Shown in pieces: positions 6,890 through 15,677 of a stretch of 64,000 nucleotides of DNA (position 1 is its first letter; each line of letters opens with the position of its first letter). The notes under the pieces are model-generated. The model worked only from the letters and a program-made list of their open reading frames with translations. It made no database searches and had not been told where the DNA came from. This stretch comes from JAFEDN01 sp963832945 (GTDB taxonomy: Bacteria; Pseudomonadota; Gammaproteobacteria; Coxiellales; Coxiellaceae): contig CAWHVV010000001.1 of NCBI GenBank assembly GCA_963832945.1, positions 1 through 64,000 on the forward strand, given 5' to 3'. Position numbers and translations under genes: made by a program.

Positions 6890-9373
6890 ATGGATATTGA
6901 CATTGCTAAAAAGAATTTTGAAAGGATATTTGCTGAAGTATCCAGTTATGCATCAACAATTATAACAGAGCAAGATACAAGATTAAAAATAGTTAATGAA
7001 TTAATTATTCACGTTCTTGGATGGAACAAAGATGAAATAAGAACTGAAATGCATGTTAATCCAGGTTATGCTGATTACATTTTTACTGTTAGTAACAGAA
7101 ACCGCTTTGTGGTGGAAGCGAAAAAAGTATCTTCAAATTTAATTGATAGTAAATTAAGGAATAAAATACATTATAAAGCGAATAGTGTAGCGTTAAAATC
7201 CGCTCAAGAAGGGCTAGATCAAGTGGCTTCTTATTGCGTAAAAACTGGTGTTCAATTTGCTGCATTAACTAATGGAATGCAGTGGATAGGATTTTGGGCT
7301 AGTCGCGATGATGGCATTCCTCCGCAAGAAGGCGCGGTAATGGTTTTTCCTGATATGGATGCAATAAATGAAGAGTTTGCTTTATTTTACGATTTATTTT
7401 CAAAAGAGGGCGTACTTAATAATTTGTATAAAATTAGAATTAGAGAGAAAGAAGGTCTTGTTGTAACGCATGAAGTTATTTTTAAGGCTCCACTAGAGGA
7501 AAGTAAAATTAGGCTAATTCCAAAAAGTCAATTCTCCTCAGATTTAGAGCGTATTTTTGCAAAATTTTTTAGTTCAATTTCAAATGAAAATGATATTGAT
7601 ATGTTATCAAAATGTTTTGTTCCATCTAAAGAAAGTTATGAAGCTGACTCAAGTTTACAAAAAATAGCTACTAATTTGGTTAGCACAATCGCTCCAGTTG
7701 ATACTGATGAGGCGAGTGGATTGCAAGAAGAGATTAGACATGCAACTGAAGGAATTGCGCGCGCGAAAAAAATGAGAGTTGGAGAGTTCGTCCTTATTGT
7801 TGGAAATAAAGGTTCTGGAAAATCAACTTTTATCCAAAGATTCTTTTCTTTGATATTGGATAAAAATATAAAAAATTGTTGTTTGGTTATAAAAGTTGAT
7901 CTTGCAGATTCAAGTGGCGAGTTAATATCGATAGTGAATTGGCTGAATATAAAAATAATAAAATTAATAGAAAATGAAATATTTTCTGCTGGAAAGCCAA
8001 AGTATGAAGAATTACAGGGAATATTTTATGACGAATATTCTGCTTGGAAAGATGGAGAACATAAATATCTCTATTCTAGAGACAAATTAACTTTTAAAGA
8101 AAAATTCGGTGAATTTGTTCATAATTTTCGCGAAAACAGAAAGGACGAATATTTAATTAAACTCTTAAGTCATTGTGTGGCTGGTAGACAACGGATGCCA
8201 TGTATTGTATTTGATAATACAGACCATTTCCCTCAAACTTTTCAAGAGAATGTTTTTCAATATGCACAATCTATATTTAGAGCTGTATTTTCATTTATTA
8301 TATGCCCTATTACTGATAGAACAATTTGGCAATTATCAAAATCAGGCCCTTTGCAATCATATCCCGTAAAAAGTTTTTATTTACCCACTCCTCCTATTAA
8401 GGAGGTTTTGATTAGACGTGTAAACTTCATAAAAGATGTATTGATAAATCGTACCCGAAAAGATCAAGCTGAATATCTTTTGCAAAAAGGAATCCGATTA
8501 AATATTCAAGATATAAATGCCTTTACGGTATGTATAGAAGAAGTTCTTATAAAAACTGATTATATATCTCGTATAATTGGTGGGCTTGCCAATCATGATA
8601 TTAGAAGGATTTTAGAACTTTCGAGACAAGTTATTTCTTCTCCACAGATAGGGCTTGAGGAATTAGTAAAACTTTATATTACAAAAAAAGACAGAGTAAA
8701 CATTGATCAAAATAAAGTTTTGCGGGCTATATTATATGGTCAATATAATATGTTCAGACAAAGCGATAGTAGTTTTATATTAAATATTTTCTCTATTCAA
8801 CCGAAGTTTTTAACCTCGCCTTTAATTAAAATTTCTATTATTCAACTTTTAATTGATATAGATTCTAAAAATGATGATTTGGAGTATAAATACCTTGAAA
8901 TTCAGAGCATACAAGATTATTTTGAATCTATGAGTATTTCGAGAGAGATAGTTAAATTTTATATACATGCGTTGTTAAAATATAGATTAATTGAACCCTA
9001 TGATCCTACTGATATCGAAATATATGAGAATCAGAGAGTTAAAGTAACGTGGTCTGGAAAGATTCACCTTGAATTTTCGCTTAGTCAATTTATATATTTA
9101 ACTACTGTAGCTCGTGTGACACCTATTGAGGATATTCAAGTACTCAATTTTATTAAAAATGAATTGGATAGTAGAAAATTACTTTTTGAGAATTGGAAAT
9201 CAATTGTTGTTTATTTTGTAAAATACTGCTTAGATCAAGATAAACTATTTGTGAACCTTCCTGAAGATGAAAATTATAAAGGACAAACTATGCTAAGAAA
9301 GACTCTTAGTGAAAAATGGATGCAAGGAATGGGGGTCAATCCAATAAACCAACCTGTAGAGAATGTTATTTAA
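6890..9373 (+). CDS. HsdR-N nuclease domain fused to P-loop ATPase (defence candidate)
   Basis: An 827-residue protein with two recognisable parts. Residues about 1-140 resemble the N-terminal PD-(D/E)XK domain of type I restriction HsdR proteins: LKIVNELIIHVLGW, D62 in GYADYIF, and E76/K78 in VVEAKK, followed by QVASYC and FAALTNGMQWIGFW. Residues about 300-480 are a P-loop NTPase with Walker A GNKGSGKST (305-313) and a Walker B-like CIVFDNTDH (438-446). The rest is helical. Two sampled 60-base lines of this gene have only 16 and 17 G/C, far below the conjugation genes. That marks it as recently acquired cargo. An anti-phage role is inferred from the domain mix and from its place in a mobile element. 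Confidence 0.75.
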   Translation: MDIDIAKKNFERIFAEVSSYASTIITEQDTRLKIVNELIIHVLGWNKDEIRTEMHVNPGYADYIFTVSNRNRFVVEAKKVSSNLIDSKLRNKIHYKANSVALKSAQEGLDQVASYCVKTGVQFAALTNGMQWIGFWASRDDGIPPQEGAVMVFPDMDAINEEFALFYDLFSKEGVLNNLYKIRIREKEGLVVTHEVIFKAPLEESKIRLIPKSQFSSDLERIFAKFFSSISNENDIDMLSKCFVPSKESYEADSSLQKIATNLVSTIAPVDTDEASGLQEEIRHATEGIARAKKMRVGEFVLIVGNKGSGKSTFIQRFFSLILDKNIKNCCLVIKVDLADSSGELISIVNWLNIKIIKLIENEIFSAGKPKYEELQGIFYDEYSAWKDGEHKYLYSRDKLTFKEKFGEFVHNFRENRKDEYLIKLLSHCVAGRQRMPCIVFDNTDHFPQTFQENVFQYAQSIFRAVFSFIICPITDRTIWQLSKSGPLQSYPVKSFYLPTPPIKEVLIRRVNFIKDVLINRTRKDQAEYLLQKGIRLNIQDINAFTVCIEEVLIKTDYISRIIGGLANHDIRRILELSRQVISSPQIGLEELVKLYITKKDRVNIDQNKVLRAILYGQYNMFRQSDSSFILNIFSIQPKFLTSPLIKISIIQLLIDIDSKNDDLEYKYLEIQSIQDYFESMSISREIVKFYIHALLKYRLIEPYDPTDIEIYENQRVKVTWSGKIHLEFSLSQFIYLTTVARVTPIEDIQVLNFIKNELDSRKLLFENWKSIVVYFVKYCLDQDKLFVNLPEDENYKGQTMLRKTLSEKWMQGMGVNPINQPVENVI

Positions 9374-9840
9374 AATCATAATCTGTAGTTACAAATGAAA
9401 TATTTATTTATCATAAAGTTTGAATTTCAGTCGATTTCAGTTCTTGTAATTTCTGGCAATTATTTTGTAATTCATTTTTTTTCTATTCCAGTAATCCCGG
9501 CAACTTTGTAAACATCTTTTAACTACCCACAACCTTTACCATACTAAATCCCAAAACGACATCAGTTAAGCGAGTTGATTCTTCACATAATTATATTATC
9601 TAGCGATGGATCAGAAGTCCTTGCTAAATAGTCCACAGCCTAGTAACTTTATTCCCTTTTCCTATTTTAAGGAAGTGCAATAAGCTCATAGATAGTATTT
9701 CTGTTTTTTTCTCTATTGTCACTTAATTTTTTTTCATGAATTTTTTGCCGGATTTTTGCAGTCATGTCGTGAACATTTTGCCTGTTTTTGTGATTTAACG
9801 CTATGTCATACTGCTCTCCAGTTGATTTTGGAGAGTCAGG
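9374..9840. other. AT-rich intergenic region before the transfer operon
   Basis: About 470 bases without a credible gene on either strand. The last 20 bases give a ribosome-binding site (GGAGAG) for the ankyrin gene. A promoter for the long transfer operon must lie here, but I cannot single out a convincing -35/-10 pair. Confidence 0.5.
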
Positions 9841-10176
9841 ATGAAAGAAAAAGAAAAATTACTGTCCGCATTGATTAATGCGGTCACGCACAATCAAGTG
9901 AAAAAAGTGACACAGTTGTTAAAACAAGGCGCTAATCCTAATGGGTGCGAAGACGATCTTTTATTTTCACCTCTACATTGGGCGGCGGCACACAGCAAGG
10001 TGGAGATCGCCAGATTATTGATTGACGCCGGTGCGGATTTAGAGGCTAAAGATCACGAAGGATTTACCCCGTTAGAAACTGCCTGCCTTTTTAATAATCG
10101 GCCATTTATTCGGCTTTATCATGATTACTGTCAAAGTAATTCGTCTGCCTCTCAGTCAGTGCGAGGTAAGATATGA
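9841..10176 (+). CDS. Ankyrin-repeat protein
   Basis: This 111-residue protein carries about two and a half ankyrin repeats: VKKVTQLLKQGANPN, then SPLHWAAAHSKVEIARLLIDAGADLEAKD, then GFTPLETACLFNN. Such repeats mediate protein-protein contacts. It is the first gene before the conjugation cluster and overlaps the next start by 4 bases (ATGA), so it is translationally coupled to the transfer genes. A regulator or a partner for the transfer machine is possible; an effector is also possible but it is very short. Confidence 0.8.
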   Translation: MKEKEKLLSALINAVTHNQVKKVTQLLKQGANPNGCEDDLLFSPLHWAAAHSKVEIARLLIDAGADLEAKDHEGFTPLETACLFNNRPFIRLYHDYCQSNSSASQSVRGKI

Positions 10177-10619
10177 TGCTCCGCTTGAATCAAAAACTGT
10201 GTCTATTCGTGAGTGCTCTGGTATTGCTGGGTGGGTCTTTAACCTCCTGGGCTGATTCGACTCCATCCAGCAATGTCATGGTTTACGGACGTTATCAAAC
10301 AATCAGTACGAAACCGCGTGCTGATCAAACCGATGTGTTAGCCGCAGTGATTCAAGTGCATTTTTCACCGGGCATTCGCACGGTCAATGATGCCATCCAA
10401 GACCTGTTACGCTACAGCGGTTATGCATTAATCGACTCAGCCAGTCAAAGTCTGGAATTACAAAATACCCTTAAAAAACCCTTGCCATTGATGCATCGGG
10501 ATTTAGGGCCATTGTCTTTAAAGCAGGCTTTAAGTCTATTAGTAGGGTCATCATTTGATTTAACCATTGACCGGCTTAATCGTACGGTCAATTTTACATT
10601 AAAGCCTGATTTTGAATAG
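10173..10619 (+). CDS. PilL-like conjugation protein (TIGR03748 family)
   Basis: A 148-residue exported protein with a signal peptide (LCLFVSALVLLGGSLTSWADS). It matches the family of short PilL N-terminal proteins that open GI-type ICE transfer clusters: YGRYQTISTKPRADQTD, NDAIQDLLRYSGY, LGPLSLKQALSLLVG and a final FTLKP. It probably takes part in the outer part of the transfer channel or pilus. It overlaps the ankyrin gene by 4 bases. Confidence 0.8.
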   Translation: MMLRLNQKLCLFVSALVLLGGSLTSWADSTPSSNVMVYGRYQTISTKPRADQTDVLAAVIQVHFSPGIRTVNDAIQDLLRYSGYALIDSASQSLELQNTLKKPLPLMHRDLGPLSLKQALSLLVGSSFDLTIDRLNRTVNFTLKPDFE

Positions 10620-10643
10620 TTCTATTTTTTTGGAGAAATTGTT

Positions 10644-11348
10644 ATGAGTGAACTTTCGTTAGAACCTGAAGACAGCATGACCGACATTCAGGAAGCGTCA
10701 ACCGCTGATCTTAATACATCGTCATCCGCTTCATTTTCATCCCAGTGTTGGATGATGGTTAAAAAATATGGGTTATCTGTGATGACGATCATCCTGTTAT
10801 TCGGCCTGGTGTTTTATGTGAAATATGAAGTCACCATTATAAAACAACTGTCACGCATTTCTATTGAACGCGAGGCCGAATGTTTAACAGCCCTGAATGA
10901 CCTCAGCGGCAAAATCGACAAGTTATCGCAAGATCACGATCAAATGCTGACGTTAAAAACTGAACTCAATCAGGTCGAGAAAACCATGCTCACTGAACAG
11001 TCTTTATCAGGATTAGCGAAATCCGCAGAATTGAAAAATATCACTTTAAAATTGCAGCAATTAGAGCGGCAAAATTCTTCTTCGCCTATTCATCGTCTGA
11101 CTCATGGTTTTAGCCATCCGTCTGTTCAACCTCTCCACTTACCCTTTCAAGTCTTATCCATTGATAGTATGGCGGGTCAGGGCTATGCCTCGGTGCAATA
11201 TCATCAAGCCTCTTTGCCGGTGCGATTGAATGAATCTTTAGCCGGTTGGAAAGCAGTGCGCCTGGATAGTTTGGCAGGTCTGGCCGTATGGGAAAATGCG
11301 CAACGCCGCCGCATCACAACTTCGATGATGGAGAGGCATTATGCTTAA
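10644..11348 (+). CDS. Conjugation-region membrane protein, coiled coil
   Basis: A 234-residue protein with a cytoplasmic N-terminus of about 45 residues, one membrane helix (about 47-65, SVMTIILLFGLVFYVKY), a periplasmic coiled coil (about 75-150) and a small C-terminal domain. It is not confidently assigned to a named family. Its topology resembles bitopic assembly proteins of transfer systems. It lies between the PilL-like and TIGR03759 genes and overlaps the latter by 8 bases. Confidence 0.6.
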   Translation: MSELSLEPEDSMTDIQEASTADLNTSSSASFSSQCWMMVKKYGLSVMTIILLFGLVFYVKYEVTIIKQLSRISIEREAECLTALNDLSGKIDKLSQDHDQMLTLKTELNQVEKTMLTEQSLSGLAKSAELKNITLKLQQLERQNSSSPIHRLTHGFSHPSVQPLHLPFQVLSIDSMAGQGYASVQYHQASLPVRLNESLAGWKAVRLDSLAGLAVWENAQRRRITTSMMERHYA

Positions 11349-11802
11349 ATCACTGCGCGCTCACATCCTCGCTTTTCTGAGCGTAGTTGCTTTCGGTGCT
11401 CTGCTCTTTGTTTTACCGGCTAAAGCCACTGAAGTGCAAAACTCTCAGGAAATCAGTAGTCGCGTTGAAACCGTGCAGTCGCAAAGTACGGTGTCCAATC
11501 GGATTCGAGATCCACGGCTGAGCGATATTGAATGGGCGCGCTATCAGCAAGTCATGCAGGGGATGGATGGCGTCTGGTATCGAGAGCTTTCCCCGGCGGC
11601 AGTGTTGGGGATGCGGGCTGAAACGGACACAGAACGTCGCCATTACGCCGAATTAGTCGCCCAGGAACAACATGACAAAATTGCTCGTGAAATATTATTT
11701 AATCACGAATTTTACTTGGCCATACGGCGGTTGTATCCCAATGAACCCGTGATTCAGCCGTTTGACAAAACTCCTTTTAATCCACATCACCCGCAGAGAT
11801 AG
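11341..11802 (+). CDS. TIGR03759-family ICE protein
   Basis: A 153-residue exported protein with an N-terminal signal peptide (AFLSVVAFGALLFVLPAKA) and the family core SDIEWARYQQVMQGMDGVWY, LSPAAVLGMRAETDTERRHYAEL. It is a conserved component of GI-type ICE transfer clusters with no defined biochemical role. In many relatives a lytic transglycosylase gene follows; here the next gene is already TIGR03747. Confidence 0.8.
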   Translation: MLKSLRAHILAFLSVVAFGALLFVLPAKATEVQNSQEISSRVETVQSQSTVSNRIRDPRLSDIEWARYQQVMQGMDGVWYRELSPAAVLGMRAETDTERRHYAELVAQEQHDKIAREILFNHEFYLAIRRLYPNEPVIQPFDKTPFNPHHPQR

Positions 11803-11807
11803 CCGAC

Positions 11808-12554
11808 ATGAGCGACACTCAAAAAACGACAAAATCTTCCACTAAAAAAAGCAGCGGAATAGTCGGTATCGTCACTACCACGCTCATGACGACGGTGTTC
11901 AGTACGCTGTTTGCAGCCACGGTCATGGGCGTGATTTTAGGCGTGCGCAGTATTCAGCAACACAGTGTTGATCATCCCTTGCAGCAGATTGACCGGTTAT
12001 TGGCGCATGACCATCCCTGGCTGCCCTGGCCGGCCTGGGTGAATCACGTTCAGGCGGTTTATACACATTGGCACGCCATTGCCGATCAACATTCGAGTGT
12101 TTGTTGGGGTGATTTAGGCGGTTTATCTCGCAGTTTACCGCAATTCCAGGGGCCATCTACCTCAGCGGAACATAATCCCTTAACACGGCAATTTAACCAA
12201 ACGTGTTCAGCGATTAAAAATCAAATACTGCCTTTGTTGACCGGCCTGGCAGCAGTGATAGCGCATCGGTGTTGGATGGCCATCAACGCTTTGCCATTGC
12301 TGTGTCTGAGTTTGAGTTTAGGGTTGATCGAGGGGCTAGTCCAACGGGATATCCGCAAATTTCAGAGTGCGCGTGAATCAGCCTGGTTGTTCCATGGGAT
12401 TAAACAGTGTGGAGGAGCCGTATTTTTTGTGCCTTTTTTTCTCTTTATGGTGTGGCTGACGCCGGTATCCCCTCTGTGGTTTTTTCTGCCTATGGCATTG
12501 GGATTGGGCGTTTGGTTGGCGTTGAGTCTGCGATTTTTCAAAAAAAGTGTGTGA
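11808..12554 (+). CDS. TIGR03747-family ICE membrane protein
   Basis: A 248-residue inner-membrane protein with an N-terminal helix (about 17-45) and a group of hydrophobic helices in the C-terminal half. The family signature LGLIEGLVQRDIRKFQSARESAWLFHGIKQ lies between helices. It starts 5 bases after the preceding gene. The family is found next to coupling-protein or pilin genes in GI-type ICEs. Confidence 0.8.
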   Translation: MSDTQKTTKSSTKKSSGIVGIVTTTLMTTVFSTLFAATVMGVILGVRSIQQHSVDHPLQQIDRLLAHDHPWLPWPAWVNHVQAVYTHWHAIADQHSSVCWGDLGGLSRSLPQFQGPSTSAEHNPLTRQFNQTCSAIKNQILPLLTGLAAVIAHRCWMAINALPLLCLSLSLGLIEGLVQRDIRKFQSARESAWLFHGIKQCGGAVFFVPFFLFMVWLTPVSPLWFFLPMALGLGVWLALSLRFFKKSV

Positions 12555-12564
12555 GGGTAATAGG

Positions 12565-12957
12565 ATGAAGATAAAAAGCACAAAGGAACCAAAAAAAATG
12601 AAAAGCGGTGTCGGGCTAATCGGCTTACTCACCCTCCTGTCGATATCCGTGGCAATGGCTTCCCCTGAACAAGAACGGGTATATACCTTGCAATTACTGC
12701 ATCAAATCGACGCCATCGAATTAACGGTGTTAGCGGCACAAAAAGAACAACCTTTTGATGCGCGACTTCAATTTCATTACACCGCTTTTCGAGACCAGGA
12801 GGGGGAATTACACAACGGCGTGTTGGAAGATTTACGACTCATTCGCGCGGGTATTGCAGAACATTTATCTGAAAAGGTGGCAGAGCCACGCAGGGTTGTT
12901 CCCCTTCAGGGGGATTATTTAGGTGATCACGCCGATCAGGAGCAGCACCATGAATGA
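12565..12957 (+). CDS. RAQPRD-family ICE protein
   Basis: A periplasmic protein of about 130 residues with a signal peptide (GVGLIGLLTLLSISVAMA). It carries the family features ERVYTLQLLHQIDAIE, FHYTAFRDQEGEL, LRLIRAGIAEHLS and a variant of the naming motif (EPRRVVPLQGDY). ATG 12565 follows GAGGGTAATAGG and is preferred over the GTG at 12547. It is part of the pilus-type section of the transfer operon. Confidence 0.82.
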   Translation: MKIKSTKEPKKMKSGVGLIGLLTLLSISVAMASPEQERVYTLQLLHQIDAIELTVLAAQKEQPFDARLQFHYTAFRDQEGELHNGVLEDLRLIRAGIAEHLSEKVAEPRRVVPLQGDYLGDHADQEQHHE

Positions 12958-13186
12958 AACCGCGTTACAAGCCTGGGAGATGGCGGCAGGCGTTTCGGCG
13001 TCTTCGGCGAGCCTGACTATCCGAACGGTATTGTTGGTCACGGTGTTGATTTGGGCGGTGTGGTGTATTTACGGCGAATTACATTATTTTCGCCATCACG
13101 GTATTGATTTTTTTGATGCCCTACGCAAAAACAGTCGGATTTTGTGGATTGTCAGCATCGCGGTGGCGTTGGTGTTTATCCCCTAA
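12950..13186 (+). CDS. TIGR03758-family ICE membrane protein
   Basis: A 78-residue protein with two membrane helices: SLTIRTVLLVTVLIWAVWCI and one near the C-terminus ending AVALVFIP. This matches the small DUF3262/TIGR03758 proteins of GI-type ICEs. ATG 12950 follows CAGGAG and overlaps the RAQPRD gene by 8 bases. Confidence 0.8.
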   Translation: MNETALQAWEMAAGVSASSASLTIRTVLLVTVLIWAVWCIYGELHYFRHHGIDFFDALRKNSRILWIVSIAVALVFIP

Positions 13187-13232
13187 AACAAGGGGCAAAA
13201 AACAAATTAAAAAAATAAAGGAGTGATTAACT

Positions 13233-13592
13233 ATGTTAAAACAAGCTTATCGTCGCCTGCAACAAGGCATTTTATGGGTCTGTGTTTGGAGTGTGACACT
13301 GCCGGTATGGGCGAATTTACCCAAGCCACCCGATAGCGATATCGCTAATGAAACGAATGACTGGATCGACATTGGTGGGAGTATGGCTTACAAAACGCTG
13401 CGGTATAGTTGCATGATTGTTGGCGTCATGATCTGTATCGGTGCTGCTTTTGGTATTTTCAAAGCGTTCCATACTGCACAAGAAAGACAAGAACTCGGCC
13501 ATTTTTTCAAACATGCTGGGGTGGCTGTCGCCGCTGCTGCCATCGGTGCGGGATTAATTTGGGCAGGTTATAGCATTATGCCCACGGCTTGA
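13233..13592 (+). CDS. TIGR03745-family ICE protein, VirB2/pilin-like
   Basis: A 119-residue protein with a signal peptide (cleaved near PVWA|NLP) and two hydrophobic helices separated by a short charged loop (FKAFHTAQERQELGHFF). This is the topology of VirB2-type pilins and of the DUF2976/TIGR03745 family. Its own AAAGGAG site and a 46-base gap before it suggest strong independent translation, as expected for a pilin. Confidence 0.8.
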   Translation: MLKQAYRRLQQGILWVCVWSVTLPVWANLPKPPDSDIANETNDWIDIGGSMAYKTLRYSCMIVGVMICIGAAFGIFKAFHTAQERQELGHFFKHAGVAVAAAAIGAGLIWAGYSIMPTA

Positions 13593-13616
13593 AAGAATCG
13601 AAAGAGAAAAATCATC

Positions 13617-13982
13617 ATGATACTCACTCACATTAATCACAAAATGCCGATCTATAAAGACTGCACGTTATTTGAATTACTGGCTGTCAGTGTCAGCGTG
13701 TTGCTCATCGGTGGATTCAGTTTATCCCTCCTGACTCGTTTGCTATTCGGCTACGGTTCCATAGGTATTGCACTCATTCTGCTTTCTTTTGTGCATATTT
13801 CCCGATTTTTCTTGGCCCGATTGCAAAAACTCAAATTCGGTAAACCCTATGGTTATTATTTACATTTGTTTTTAAAACACCTCGCCCACTTAACATTCAC
13901 CCATTACTTTTGGCCATCACCCTGGCTGATGCGTGAAGGCCGCTGGTCAGTAAGAGCGATAAGTAGGAGATATTATGCTTAA
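13617..13982 (+). CDS. TIGR03750-family ICE membrane protein (VirB3-like)
   Basis: A 121-residue protein with two membrane helices in the first half and the family motif RLQKLKFGKPYGYY followed by REGRWSVRAISRR at the C-terminus (DUF3487). It sits between pilin-like and VirB8-like genes, the place of VirB3/TraL. It overlaps the next gene by 8 bases. Confidence 0.82.
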   Translation: MILTHINHKMPIYKDCTLFELLAVSVSVLLIGGFSLSLLTRLLFGYGSIGIALILLSFVHISRFFLARLQKLKFGKPYGYYLHLFLKHLAHLTFTHYFWPSPWLMREGRWSVRAISRRYYA

Positions 13983-14601
13983 TTTAAATGCCTGGAAAAA
14001 AGAAGACCGTGATGCTGCCCTCATTCGTACTTTGCGCGGCGGCATGATCTTGTTATTTCTGTTGTGTTTGGTATTGGCTGCCGGTTGGATGACGGCTCCT
14101 TCGCATTTACGCATTTATATTCCGCCCGATATTTCCAATGGAGCCACCCTTAAAGTTAACGAAATTCCGAATCCGTTGATTTACAGCTTTGCCTATGAAT
14201 TGTGGCAGGAAATTAATTACTGGCCGGAAGAAGGCGAGCAAAATTATGGCAAGAATATTAAATCGTATGCTGCTTATCTCACACCGGAGTTTCAACGCAC
14301 TTTGTGGCAGGAATTGGCTGACCTCAAGGCCGCTGGTCAATTACAACGCCAGCGTTTTATTCAAGGAATCTCGGGTGCTGCTTACAACTCCGAAAACGTT
14401 AAAAAAATCAGTTCGGACACGTGGGAGGTCGATCTGAATGTTCGGTTGATGGAATTTAAAAATAATCAACCTGTCAAGGATATTGAAGTGCTTTATCCAC
14501 TGAAAATTACCCGGCGTGAAGTGTCCCATCAGGATAATCCGTATGGGCTAGCGTTAGCCGGATTTATTTCACCACCCGTGCGTGGGAAAACCAATATATG
14601 A
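13975..14601 (+). CDS. PFL_4703/TIGR03746-family ICE protein (VirB8/TraE-like)
   Basis: A 208-residue bitopic membrane protein: one N-terminal helix (about 19-40) and a periplasmic domain with PSHLRIYIPPDISNGAT, YELWQEINYWPEEGE and AYLTPEFQ. These fit the DUF2895 family that fills the VirB8/TraE position of GI-type ICEs. It overlaps the following gene by 4 bases. Confidence 0.82.
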   Translation: MLNLNAWKKEDRDAALIRTLRGGMILLFLLCLVLAAGWMTAPSHLRIYIPPDISNGATLKVNEIPNPLIYSFAYELWQEINYWPEEGEQNYGKNIKSYAAYLTPEFQRTLWQELADLKAAGQLQRQRFIQGISGAAYNSENVKKISSDTWEVDLNVRLMEFKNNQPVKDIEVLYPLKITRREVSHQDNPYGLALAGFISPPVRGKTNI

Positions 14602-15677
14602 ATATGAAAAGGACAAGAAACATGAAAAAACAGCATAAGCATCAAAAAACAATGAACACACTGATCTGTCCCTTTATCGGTAGTGCATTGTTATGGGGCA
14701 GTCTAATGGGAATTAGTTTGACTGCGGAAGGAAAACCGCTCACATCCCCCTTACCTGTCAGCGCATTGACCATATCGGTTCAAGATCAGCAGGCGTTAAT
14801 GAAAGCGGCAGCTTTGCCGCATGGACAAGACAATGTCGTGGCAACCACAGCGACTACTCTGATTTGGCAGGGTGATCCTTTACCTTTACATTTATCGTTG
14901 AATCGAGAGCAACGTTTAATTTTTCCTGAATCGGTGCAAGTGGATGTTAACGGTCAGCTTACGACCGAACAACTGCGCATTATCAACGATCACCGCAATG
15001 TGTATCTGACCGCGTTCACAACATTCCCTAAAACGACGCGAATTTATGTGACTTTAAAGGAGAGCGGTCGGATTATTTTTTTCGATGTGGATACTCGAAG
15101 CTCGCCTTCCCAAGCATCCATGAAGTCTCAACCCATTCATGTCCGTGTGGGGGAATCTTTAAAATCATCGGAATCAGCATTCACTCAAAATATTCCCGAA
15201 AATGAATCAACCAGAAGTGGAGAGGAAACTATCAGCAACACCTCTTTTTCTGCGGAATTAACGCCACTTTTTACACCTTCAGCGGATGATTTGGTGCAAG
15301 CCGTGCGGTTTGCGTGGCAGCAATTATATGCCCCCGCTTATTTATTGCCGAACAGTTTGAATTTTCAGCGTGTTCCTTTGCACAGTACCTTTTGGGTGTC
15401 CGGCTTGTTTTATAGCGATACGGTATTTGCGCATCCGGTAGCTTCCTGGGTGTATCACCAGACGACAATTACCGCCGTGGAATTACGTAATCCGTACCCG
15501 CAGATTTTAAACTTAGCCATTGACCGTGATCTCTGTGGCCATTGGCAAGCCGCCATGCTCTTTCCCCGTTCTATTTTACAACCTGTAGACCATAAAAAGG
15601 AAAATAGCACGACACTATTTTTAGTGTCTAACGAACCGTTTATGTCCGCATTAGGAGTGTGCCATGGCCGCGTTTAA
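14598..15677 (+). CDS. TIGR03749-family ICE protein (TraK/VirB9-like)
   Basis: A 359-residue exported protein with a signal peptide after a basic N-terminus. The family core is LIWQGDPLPLHLSLNREQRL, VQVDVNGQLTTEQLRI, VYLTAFTTFPKTTRIYV. It is the DUF3438/TIGR03749 component, thought to form the outer-membrane core complex with the VirB10-like protein encoded next. It overlaps that gene by 14 bases. Confidence 0.8.
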   Translation: MNMKRTRNMKKQHKHQKTMNTLICPFIGSALLWGSLMGISLTAEGKPLTSPLPVSALTISVQDQQALMKAAALPHGQDNVVATTATTLIWQGDPLPLHLSLNREQRLIFPESVQVDVNGQLTTEQLRIINDHRNVYLTAFTTFPKTTRIYVTLKESGRIIFFDVDTRSSPSQASMKSQPIHVRVGESLKSSESAFTQNIPENESTRSGEETISNTSFSAELTPLFTPSADDLVQAVRFAWQQLYAPAYLLPNSLNFQRVPLHSTFWVSGLFYSDTVFAHPVASWVYHQTTITAVELRNPYPQILNLAIDRDLCGHWQAAMLFPRSILQPVDHKKENSTTLFLVSNEPFMSALGVCHGRV

